DNA from: an uncultured Clostridia bacterium
GTDB lineage: Bacteria > Bacillota > Clostridia > Oscillospirales > Acutalibacteraceae
Length of the DNA stretch: 10,952 nucleotides
Reading direction: 5' to 3'
Assembly (NCBI GenBank): GCA_958445555.1
Contig: CAUCSW010000009.1
Coordinates: forward strand, 1 to 10,952
Shown: piece after piece, positions 6,017 to 10,952 of the stretch
Layout of the letters: each line of letters opens with the position of its first letter
Numbering within the stretch: position 1 is the stretch's first letter
Program-made: the position numbers and the translations under genes
The notes under the pieces: generated by a model
The model's database searches: none
What the model was told of the DNA's origin: nothing
Seen by the model: the letters and a program-made list of their open reading frames with translations, nothing else

Positions 6017-6874
6017 TTATCGCATCAGGCTTTCGTAATACCTTTTCATTGAGGCTGCGTCGGCAGCCTGAGTTCCTGCGGATTCGCATATAAATGTAGG
6101 CTCAAGTCCGCGCTTTGCGACAAGCTCCATAAGCGGTTCGAAAAAGGGTCCGTAGGTCATATCCTCAAAGGTGAGATGGCATTTTTCGCCGCCTTCGGTA
6201 TACTCTATTTTGGAAAAATGAGAATGAAAATGCTTTGCGCGGTATTCGCCGAGTTTATCCGATATCGTGTCGATGATTCGGCGGTAGCCGTCACTGTCGG
6301 CAGTGAGTTCTCCGTGGGTCCTGGCATTTATGTGACCGAAATCGATACAGGGTATCAGCCGTTCATCCAAAAGGCAGAGGGACACGACCTCATCAAGGGT
6401 GCCGAGCTGATTGAGCTTTCCCATTGTCTCGGGACAGATGTGCACATTCCCGAGACCGAGATTGTCAAGCTCTGCAAGTGCAGCCTTCATTGTGTCCGAA
6501 GCGAGCGAGAGCGCCTCTTCACGGCTGATCTTGCCGCAGGAGCCCGTATGGACGACTATTCTGTCCCCTCCCATTGCTTTCACGGCTTCGGCGGACGACA
6601 CGATATATCCTATCGAATTCATCCGCTTTTCTCTGTCGACACCCGACATTGAGATATAGTAAGGGGCATGAAGTGAAATGCGCACTCCCGCTTCCCGTGC
6701 TTTTTTGCCGAACAGTACCGCCTTTTCCTTTCCGATGTTCACTCCTCTGCCGCACTGGTACTCATAAGCGGTGAGACCCAGCGATGCGACATATTCGGGT
6801 GCATCAAGGGTATCGCGCGACTTCACATCGGCAAAAGCCTTTTCGTTTCCCGCAGGTCCGAACAATGCACTCAT
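6017..6874 (-). CDS. Endonuclease IV-like TIM-barrel protein
   Basis: A 285-aa TIM-barrel metalloprotein of the AP endonuclease family 2 / sugar isomerase-like superfamily. Metal ligands recognisable by comparison with endonuclease IV are His69 (LHAPYY), His109 (VVHTG), Glu149 (ICPETMG), Asp178 and His181 (CIDFGH), His217 or His219 (HFHSHFSK), His233 and Glu264 (FICES). True endonuclease IV has a D-x-H pair for the third zinc; here the equivalent reads Lys-Cys-His, so one ligand seems missing. It may be a deoxyribonuclease IV-type DNA repair enzyme with altered metal use, or an isomerase-like relative. The start ATG 6874 overlaps the yqeG stop by 4 nt (ATGA), so the two are translated as one operon. 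No clear terminator follows before the response regulator gene on the same strand. Confidence 0.85.
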   Translation of the reverse strand: MSALFGPAGNEKAFADVKSRDTLDAPEYVASLGLTAYEYQCGRGVNIGKEKAVLFGKKAREAGVRISLHAPYYISMSGVDREKRMNSIGYIVSSAEAVKAMGGDRIVVHTGSCGKISREEALSLASDTMKAALAELDNLGLGNVHICPETMGKLNQLGTLDEVVSLCLLDERLIPCIDFGHINARTHGELTADSDGYRRIIDTISDKLGEYRAKHFHSHFSKIEYTEGGEKCHLTFEDMTYGPFFEPLMELVAKRGLEPTFICESAGTQAADAASMKRYYESLMR

Positions 6875-7377
6875 TTTTTCACAACTCCCTTATACTCACA
6901 ATTTTTAAGTATTATGCTCTCAAAAAAGCGCCTGACCCTGAACCACAAGCCGTTTTCCTTTTTTATATACCTCACGAAAAGCACTCTTATGCCGGCAAAC
7001 CGACAACCGAGTACATCCGTGAAGATTTGGTCGCCTATAAGCGCGGTATGATTTTTGTCTGCTCCCATACGCTTTATCGCCCGACCTATTCCCTTTGTAA
7101 GCGGTTTGAGCGAGAGCGCCTCAAAAGGAAGAGACAAGGAATCCGCAAACGGCTTTATCCGTTCTTCCTTTGAGTTTGAAACTATCATAACGTTTATGCC
7201 TGACAAGCGGACACCGACGAGCCAATCCTCAACACCCTCCGCGGCTACACCGGAATGGTGTTCGCTCAGGGTATTGTCAACATCCAATAAAAGGGTGTTT
7301 ACGCCGTTTTGTCTCAAATAATCGGGTGTGATCGCCGTTATGCTCACAAACATATCGTCCGGAATCAAAAAGCTCAT
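6871..7377 (-). CDS. yqeG: YqeG family HAD-type phosphatase
   Basis: A 168-aa HAD superfamily (IIIA) phosphatase of the YqeG family, conserved in Firmicutes and of uncertain substrate. HAD motif I is LDVDNTL (nucleophile Asp32, acid Asp34), motif II is VSNS (66-69), Lys92 is the probable motif III lysine, and motif IV is GDQIFTDVLG (115-124). The length matches the family. The frame is open 31 codons further upstream, but MSFLIPDDM is the usual beginning and GGAG lies 5 nt before ATG 7377. It overlaps the endonuclease IV-like gene by 4 nt. In B. subtilis yqeG precedes the ribosome-assembly GTPase gene yqeH; that neighbour is absent here. Read-through from the strong rpsU promoter could supply transcription, as no separate promoter was found in 7378-7620. 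Confidence 0.93.
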   Translation of the reverse strand: MSFLIPDDMFVSITAITPDYLRQNGVNTLLLDVDNTLSEHHSGVAAEGVEDWLVGVRLSGINVMIVSNSKEERIKPFADSLSLPFEALSLKPLTKGIGRAIKRMGADKNHTALIGDQIFTDVLGCRFAGIRVLFVRYIKKENGLWFRVRRFFESIILKNCEYKGVVKK

Positions 7378-7533
7378 AATATCTCCGTTCGGCAGTAAAA
7401 GTTCATAAATGTTCGGGTGGAATGCCCGGTAAATGCTCGGTGAAAAACCTGCAGGGGTGTAAGACAGCATTCAGAGAAGGGCGCCGGGCGGCACACGGAG
7501 AGGCGGAAGGCAGCGCCCTCGGCTTCCTTTGAC

Positions 7534-7548
7534 GGGCGGTCGCCGCCC
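7534..7548. repeat. GC-rich hairpin between rpsU and yqeG
   Basis: GGGCGG (7534-7539) and CCGCCC (7543-7548) form a 6-bp stem with a TCG loop. TTTATT follows on the plus strand, the wrong side for rpsU. The minus-strand alternative, AAATCG (7586-7591) with CGATTT (7603-7608) followed by TT, is weak. Termination between rpsU and yqeG is therefore uncertain. Confidence 0.4.
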
Positions 7549-7620
7549 TTTATTCACGATCGGGATAAATCAAAAGGCTAACGAAAAATCGGACGCCTCT
7601 CACGATTTCATTAAAAGCGA

Positions 7621-7797
7621 TCAGCGGAATTTGCGCTTGCGTGCAGCTTCCGACTTCTTTTTACGCTTTACCGAAGGTTTCTCGTAATGCTCTCTCTTGC
7701 GAACTTCCTGGATAACGCCGTCTTTCGCGGTCTGCCTTTTAAAACGGCGGAGTGCATTGTCGAGCGATTCGTTTTCCTTTACTCTGACCTGGCTCAT
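7621..7797 (-). CDS. rpsU: 30S ribosomal protein S21
   Basis: A 58-aa very basic protein of the small ribosomal subunit, near the mRNA exit region where Shine-Dalgarno pairing occurs. Translation of the minus strand begins [20 protein letters not shown] and ends in a Lys/Arg-rich tail ([18 protein letters not shown]), both typical of S21; the length is normal for Firmicutes. A run AGGGAGGG (7805-7812) lies 7 nt upstream of ATG 7797. The promoter at 7875-7904 has both boxes perfect, giving a leader of about 70 nt that contains a small GCAT/ATGC hairpin. It may be co-transcribed with yqeG and the endonuclease IV-like gene downstream, as no strong terminator separates them. Confidence 0.97.
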   Translation of the reverse strand: MSQVRVKENESLDNALRRFKRQTAKDGVIQEVRKREHYEKPSVKRKKKSEAARKRKFR

Positions 7798-7874
7798 CTA
7801 TATTCCCTCCCTTTTGCATAAAAATGCAGGGGTATTTAAATCAAACACCTTAGCAATTTAGTGTTGCTTATTGT

Positions 7875-7904
7875 ATTATAAACCTTGCTCCCATATCTTG
7901 TCAA
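7875..7904 (-). promoter_or_regulatory. Consensus sigma-A promoter of rpsU
   Basis: On the minus strand, -35 TTGACA (7899-7904) and -10 TATAAT (7875-7880) match consensus at all twelve positions, with an 18-bp spacer. Predicted start is near 7868. The -35 box lies about 15 bp from the recognisable edge of the transposase remnant. Confidence 0.85.
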
Positions 7905-7918
7905 GATTTTTTTGCGGC

Positions 7919-8089
7919 AGATACGGCATCAGACATCCTTTTCTGCGGCCTCTGACGCCATGGCACAACGGCAAGGTTGAGAGAAGTCATCACAATTATC
8001 AGGAGCACTTTTATAACCGTCTGAGGTTTTATTCTTTCAACGAACTGCAGCAACAAATGAGGAGGTACCTGTATCGGGTAAGAAGATGA
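7919..8089 (+). pseudogene. IS481-type transposase, C-terminal remnant
   Basis: The plus-strand frame from about 7919 translates to the end of an rve/DDE integrase domain: YGIRHPFLRPLTPWHNGKVE, then RSH and an HFYNRLRFYSFNELQ-like helix. In IS481/IS3-type transposases the block R-P-x-T-P-x-H-N-G-K-V-E-R-S-H carries the last catalytic acid, here Glu at 7979-7981. Everything before this block (N-terminal helix-turn-helix and the first two Asp residues) is missing. The end is also short: after RRYLYRVRR a stop appears where homologues continue. With about 57 recognisable residues of a protein normally over 300, it is inactive. The remnant ends against the -35 box of rpsU on one side and the large inverted repeat on the other. 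Confidence 0.8.
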
Positions 8090-8095
8090 CTTGCG

Positions 8096-8264
8096 GGGCA
8101 GCACCGCGCGCCCTCCCGAAGGGAAGGCGCGAAACGAGGGGGGAGGACGTGCAGCGCTTGCCTTTTTGGGTGCAGGATACGCCGCCGTTGCCTTTATCTT
8201 CGAGCGACGGAGATGCCTGTCCTCCCCCCGTTTGACGTGCCTGCGGCGCGTCGCGGCGCTGCCC
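8096..8264. repeat. 169-bp nested inverted repeat
   Basis: The outer arms GGGCAGCACCGCG (8096-8108) and CGCGGCGCTGCCC (8252-8264) pair over 13 bp with one mismatch. Inside, AAAC (8132-8135) pairs with GTTT (8230-8233), and GGGGGGAGGAC (8138-8148) pairs with GTCCTCCCCCC (8219-8229) over 11 perfect bp. A side hairpin lies at 8108-8130 (GAA loop), and another pairs CCGTTGC with GCGACGG near the centre. GTTTTT follows on the plus strand, so the whole could act as a terminator protecting the tetR promoter, or be a MITE. No open frame here is credible. Confidence 0.65.
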
Positions 8265-8291
8265 GTTTTTCACTCTTTCTCAACGCCTCTC

Positions 8292-8327
8292 TTTTGTATC
8301 GGTGCCATGACAGGTACCGATACAAAA
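8292..8327. promoter_or_regulatory. 36-bp palindrome upstream of the tetR promoter
   Basis: TTTTGTATCGGTGCC (8292-8306) and GGTACCGATACAAAA (8313-8327) match over 15 bp with one mismatch around ATGACA. T residues lie outside the left arm and A outside the right, the reverse of a terminator. It ends 6 bp before the -35 box, a position typical of an activator or second repressor site. Confidence 0.6.
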
Positions 8328-8333
8328 CACACA

Positions 8334-8362
8334 TTGACATCGGCAAGCAAATGGTGTATAAT
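8334..8362 (+). promoter_or_regulatory. Perfect consensus promoter of the tetR-ABC operon
   Basis: -35 TTGACA (8334-8339) and -10 TATAAT (8357-8362) are exactly 17 bp apart, with all twelve bases consensus. Such a strong promoter implies tight repression. The predicted start near 8369 lies inside the operator dyads. Confidence 0.92.
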
Positions 8363-8363
8363 A

Positions 8364-8395
8364 AAGCAACATCAGTTGCGCAACGCTTGTTGCTT
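8364..8395. promoter_or_regulatory. Probable TetR operator: two adjacent dyads
   Basis: Two copies of GCAAC-N4-GTTGC abut without a gap: 8366-8379 (N4 = ATCA) and 8380-8393 (N4 = GCTT). Together they give a 32-bp symmetric site running from AAGCAAC to GTTGCTT, with the perfect palindrome GTTGCGCAAC at its centre (8375-8384). It starts 2 bp after the -10 box and covers the transcription start, a classic repressor position. It most likely binds the TetR-family protein encoded next, perhaps as two dimers. Confidence 0.8.
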
Positions 8396-8475
8396 AAATT
8401 TCAGATCAAGCTGCGGGTATTCGGGCAATATCGGGAAAGGTCCGGGATTCCCCCCTGATTCTAAAGGAGGACAAG

Positions 8476-9042
8476 ATGCCGAGAAAGTATATGTTTACCA
8501 AAGAAGAGATCACCGAAGCCGCCCTTAATATAACAAGGAGGAACGGTTTTTCGGCGCTTACCGCCCGTTCCTTAGGTCAGGAGCTCGGTTGCTCTTCAAA
8601 GCCTGCATTCGGGTTGTTTGACAATATGGAGTCTGTTCAAAACGCAGTCCTCGGTACTGCACGAAAGCTCTACAACGAGCGGATCGAAAGCGGCATGGCC
8701 GAAGGAAAATATCCCCCGTATAAAGCAAGCGGTATGGCGTATATAGGATTTGCGCGTGAAGAAAAGGAACTGTTTAGGCTCTTATTTATGCGCGATCGTT
8801 CTAAAGAGGGTCCTCCGCTGGAAGACCGTGAAGAGCTGAGACCGCTCCTCGACCTTATTATGAAGAATCTCGGAATAAGCGAGGATGAAGCCTTTATTTT
8901 TCACATTGAAATGTGGATATATGTTCACGGGATCGCGTCGATGATCGCGACCTCTTATCTTGAGCTCGACGAAGAGACTGTCGGCAAAATGCTGACCGAT
9001 ATGTATGTCGGTCTCACACTGCGATACACCGAAAAGCAATAG
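8476..9042 (+). CDS. TetR/AcrR family transcriptional regulator
   Basis: A 188-aa one-domain-plus-HTH repressor. The N-terminal TetR helix-turn-helix spans about residues 7-53: FTKEEITEAALNITRRNGFS, then LTARSLGQELGCSSKP, with the recognition helix around 39-48. The usual S-x-x-x-x-Y-x-x-F of that helix reads SSKPAFGLF, so the normal Tyr is Phe. The C-terminal ligand and dimer domain (about 80-188) has the block YIGFAREEKELFRLLFM (89-105), which resembles the WHG-type TetR C-domain. AAAGGAGG (8463-8470) lies 5 nt before ATG 8476. It is first in an operon with an ABC-2 exporter, under a perfect promoter overlapped by tandem dyads, so it most likely represses itself and the exporter until a ligand binds. 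The ligand, probably an exported compound, is unknown. Confidence 0.93.
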   Translation: MPRKYMFTKEEITEAALNITRRNGFSALTARSLGQELGCSSKPAFGLFDNMESVQNAVLGTARKLYNERIESGMAEGKYPPYKASGMAYIGFAREEKELFRLLFMRDRSKEGPPLEDREELRPLLDLIMKNLGISEDEAFIFHIEMWIYVHGIASMIATSYLELDEETVGKMLTDMYVGLTLRYTEKQ

Positions 9043-9105
9043 ACCGTTCGCGGCGGTCGGCGATGCCCGCCCGACAAATAAGGTGCGGAATAAAGGAGCA
9101 ATACT

Positions 9106-9834
9106 ATGGAAGCAATAAGGATCGAAGGTCTTACCAAGAAATACAGGGATGTCACGGCGGTGTACGATTTGAGCCTTTGTATACATAAAGGCGAACTCTT
9201 TTCTCTTTTGGGAGTAAACGGAGCAGGCAAAACGACCACCGTAAAAATGTTATGCTGCCTTGTAAAACCTACATCGGGCGATGCTTTCTTACTCGATAAA
9301 AGTATCGTTAATGAGGCTGCCGAAGTAAAGAGCGTTATAGGCGTATCACCTCAGGAGACTGCCGTTGCCCCAAATCTGACGACCGAAGAAAATCTCAAAC
9401 TTATGTGCGGCGTTCACGGTTTTTCGAAGGAAAAGACCAAATACAAGATAAATGATATCCGTGACCGTTTCGGTCTCAACGAGGTAATGAAGAAAAAGGC
9501 AGGTAAGCTTTCGGGCGGTTGGCAGAGGAGACTGAGCATTGCAATGGCTCTCATAGGCGAGCCGGAAATACTGTTTTTGGATGAGCCGACCCTGGGTCTT
9601 GATGTCCTTGCACGAAGCGAGCTATGGGACATCGTGAAGTCGCTTAAGGGAAATGTGACGGTTGTTCTCACCACTCATTATATGGAGGAAGCGGAAGAGC
9701 TCTCCGACCGTATAGGAATAATGAAAAGCGGCAGGCTCCTTGCCCTCGGCACCGCAAAGGAATTAAAGAAAAAAGCAGGTCGTGAAAAATTCGAAGATGC
9801 CTTTATATCCATTGTAAAGGGGGAAGTAAAATGA
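9106..9834 (+). CDS. ABC-2 type exporter, ATP-binding subunit
   Basis: A 242-aa cytoplasmic ATPase of an ABC-2 exporter (DrrA/CcmA-like group). Motifs are Walker A GVNGAGKTT (36-44), Q-loop Gln83, signature LSGGW (135-139), Walker B ILFLDEP (155-161) followed by TLGLD, and switch His191. The signature has Trp in the position usually Gln (LSGGW-QRR), which occurs in some ABC-2 ATPases and need not abolish function. ATG 9106 has AAAGGAG (9092-9098) 7 nt upstream, 63 nt after the tetR stop with no terminator between. It overlaps the permease gene by 4 nt (ATGA). One ATPase with one six-TM permease suggests a homodimeric exporter for a drug, lipid or peptide, induced through the TetR protein. Confidence 0.94.
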   Translation: MEAIRIEGLTKKYRDVTAVYDLSLCIHKGELFSLLGVNGAGKTTTVKMLCCLVKPTSGDAFLLDKSIVNEAAEVKSVIGVSPQETAVAPNLTTEENLKLMCGVHGFSKEKTKYKINDIRDRFGLNEVMKKKAGKLSGGWQRRLSIAMALIGEPEILFLDEPTLGLDVLARSELWDIVKSLKGNVTVVLTTHYMEEAEELSDRIGIMKSGRLLALGTAKELKKKAGREKFEDAFISIVKGEVK

Positions 9835-10559
9835 AGTTGCGGACATTTTCGGTCAGGACGGCGAAGGAAATACTCCGCGATCCGCTTACGCTCTTTTTCG
9901 GGCTTGGATTCCCTTTGATACTTTTGCTGCTTCTGACTGCCATTCAGGCAAATATTCCTGTTGAGCTTTTCGAAATCGAGCGGCTGACGCCCGGTATAAC
10001 CGTGTTCGGACTTTCGTTTATGACCCTGTTTTCGGCGACACTTATATCACGCGACAGAGAAAGCGCGCTTTTGCAAAGATTATATACCACGCCGCTCACG
10101 GCGGCCGATTTTATACTCGGTTACACGATACCGATTATTCCTATCGCAGTAGTTCAATGCGCGGTCTGTTATATTGCCGCATTTGCGCTCGGGATGAAAT
10201 TCACCGTTTCGGTATTGTACGCGATCCTTTTCATAATTCCGATATCTGTGTTCTTCATCTCTCTCGGCTTGCTTTTCGGAACGATACTAAATGTTAAGCA
10301 GGTGGGCGGCATATGCGGAGCACTTCTTACCAATCTGAGTGCATGGCTCTCGGGCGTGTGGTTTGACCTTGAGCTTGTAGGCGGTGCTTTTAAAAAAACC
10401 GCCTATTTATTACCGTTCGTGCATGCGGTTGACCTTGAAAAGGCCGTAATAAGCGGCAACGCTGACGGAATACTTTCAAACATACCGTGGATACTCGGTT
10501 ACTCTGTTGTCACCCTCATTCTTTCCATTACCGTGTTTTTGAGAAAAATGAAGCTATGA
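9831..10559 (+). CDS. ABC-2 type exporter, permease subunit
   Basis: A 242-aa integral membrane protein, partner of the ATPase before it. About six hydrophobic segments are visible: 20-38, 53-73, 96-121, 125-150, 160-178 and 216-236. The cytoplasmic loop SRDRESALLQRLYTTPLT (73-90) is the hallmark ABC-2 element before the third helix, where the permease touches the ATPase. The start ATG 9831 overlaps the ATPase stop by 4 nt, and the GGGGG run within AAAGGGGGAAG just upstream serves as its ribosome binding site. It is the last gene of the tetR operon, closed by a strong hairpin at 10595-10635. Substrate specificity cannot be read from the sequence; drug or antibiotic export is the usual role of TetR-linked pairs. 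Confidence 0.93.
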   Translation: MKLRTFSVRTAKEILRDPLTLFFGLGFPLILLLLLTAIQANIPVELFEIERLTPGITVFGLSFMTLFSATLISRDRESALLQRLYTTPLTAADFILGYTIPIIPIAVVQCAVCYIAAFALGMKFTVSVLYAILFIIPISVFFISLGLLFGTILNVKQVGGICGALLTNLSAWLSGVWFDLELVGGAFKKTAYLLPFVHAVDLEKAVISGNADGILSNIPWILGYSVVTLILSITVFLRKMKL

Positions 10560-10594
10560 CTCCCCTCTTATTCGCTTCAATGAATACAGAGCAC

Positions 10595-10635
10595 AACAAC
10601 GGCGACGATCGCTTTAAGCGACCGTCGCCGTTGTT
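10595..10635. terminator. Bidirectional hairpin terminator between convergent genes
   Basis: AACAACGGCGACG (10595-10607) pairs with CGTCGCCGTTGTT (10623-10635). After one mismatch, TCGC/GCGA extends it around a TTTAA loop, giving 17 pairs. T-tracts are short on both sides, but the stem is very stable and lies between the permease gene and the convergent minus-strand gene. Confidence 0.75.
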
Positions 10636-10695
10636 ATTGCGTATTTAATCGGCGTATTTTATTCCGCCTTGCATTTTTATGTCTGTATCCGAGCT

Positions 10696-10952
10696 CTATC
10701 GCCAGACAGTAAGCATAAGCCATATTACAACACCGAAAACGACAATAAATATTGCCGTTATCAGCAATGCGGCGGAAAGTGCTCCCCAAATATAAGAGCG
10801 CCTTTCTTCCCTGTTCAGACCTGTATTGTCCCCGTCCGACGCTGCCTTTGTTTTGCTTTTTACTTTTCGGCGCCCGCATTGCGGCATTATAATGTTCGGC
10901 CTTTCAAGACCGCTCATATCCGCAATGCTTCGTCCATCGTCATGGTAGTATT
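10696..10952 (-). CDS. Small membrane protein with DDGRSIADM motif, 5' end cut by the window
   Basis: The minus-strand frame is open to the window edge, giving at least 85 residues. It begins YYHDDGRSIADMSGLERP, continues with a charged, Lys/Arg-rich stretch, and ends with one hydrophobic segment (about 31 residues, YIWGALSAALL...) two residues before the stop. The D-D-G-R-[ST]-I-A-D-M motif near the N-terminus, followed by a C-terminal membrane anchor, is a pattern I recall from short uncharacterised clostridial proteins; I know no function. Because that motif lies upstream of the first internal ATG (10917), which has no ribosome binding site, the true start is beyond the window. The protein is probably cytoplasmic with a C-terminal tail anchor. 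It converges on the exporter operon and shares its terminator. Confidence 0.65.
   Translation of the reverse strand, partial: YYHDDGRSIADMSGLERPNIIMPQCGRRKVKSKTKAASDGDNTGLNREERRSYIWGALSAALLITAIFIVVFGVVIWLMLTVWR

Noticed and set aside
8091..8528. A 145-codon plus-strand frame from 8091 overlapping the inverted repeat, operator and tetR start.
   Set aside because: It crosses a strong promoter and the start of tetR in another frame, lacks a ribosome binding site and shows no domain.
10914..10952. Alternative minus-strand reading ending ...TMTMDEALRI with a stop overlapping ATG 10917, as the tail of another gene.
   Set aside because: The frame giving YYHDDGRSIADM is continuous with the membrane protein and has a motif I recall. 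The overlap looks accidental, and ATG 10917 has no ribosome binding site.

Overview
The window reads as a piece of chromosome from an endospore-forming Firmicute of the class Clostridia, probably a gut lineage. The evidence is a germination protease gene (gpr) back to back with rpsT, a Gram-positive type YqeG phosphatase, strong AAGGAGG ribosome binding sites throughout, near-consensus sigma-A promoters, and a transposase remnant of a type common in gut Clostridia. Base composition looks balanced by eye. Several intergenic gaps are much more GC-rich and full of hairpins than the genes around them.

Layout from left to right. (1) 1-687, minus: an ABC ATPase of the MacB/LolD/BceA type, overlapping by 4 nt the first two codons of a gene that leaves the window, probably its FtsX-like permease. 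(2) 688-1112: non-coding, with a degenerate 6-bp repeat and small dyads. (3) rpsT (S20) on minus, with clear promoter and terminator. (4) gpr on plus, coupled (TAATG) to a 121-aa one-TM protein that sits where spoIIP is often found but has no amidase domain. (5) A LOG-family nucleotide phosphoribohydrolase gene with its own promoter and terminator. (6) 3.74-4.04 kb: a GC-rich hairpin cluster including a terminator shared with the next operon. (7) Minus: an OmpR-type response regulator and a short two-TM histidine kinase, overlapping by 1 nt. (8) Minus: rpsU (S21, 58 codons), then yqeG and an endonuclease-IV-like TIM-barrel gene overlapping by 4 nt. (9) 7.92-8.27 kb, plus: a decayed IS481-type transposase C-terminus followed by a 169-bp nested inverted repeat. 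(10) Plus: a TetR-family regulator and a two-gene ABC-2 exporter, behind a perfect TTGACA-17-TATAAT promoter whose start site lies in a double dyad. (11) Right edge, minus: a 5'-truncated small membrane protein with a DDGRSIADM motif.

Two systems stand out. The first is a self-contained TetR/ABC-2 efflux operon: the repressor is first, the operator covers the likely transcription start, and the ATPase and permease are translationally coupled. The second is inferred: the response regulator and kinase resemble the intramembrane-sensing type that usually neighbours a BceA/MacB-type ATPase and permease. Here such an ATPase lies on the same strand, about 3.4 kb downstream, beyond the gpr/LOG/rpsT block, so the two halves may be a split detoxification module. 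I see no CRISPR array, tRNA, rRNA or clear new defence system. The least explained parts are the hairpin-rich intergenic elements.
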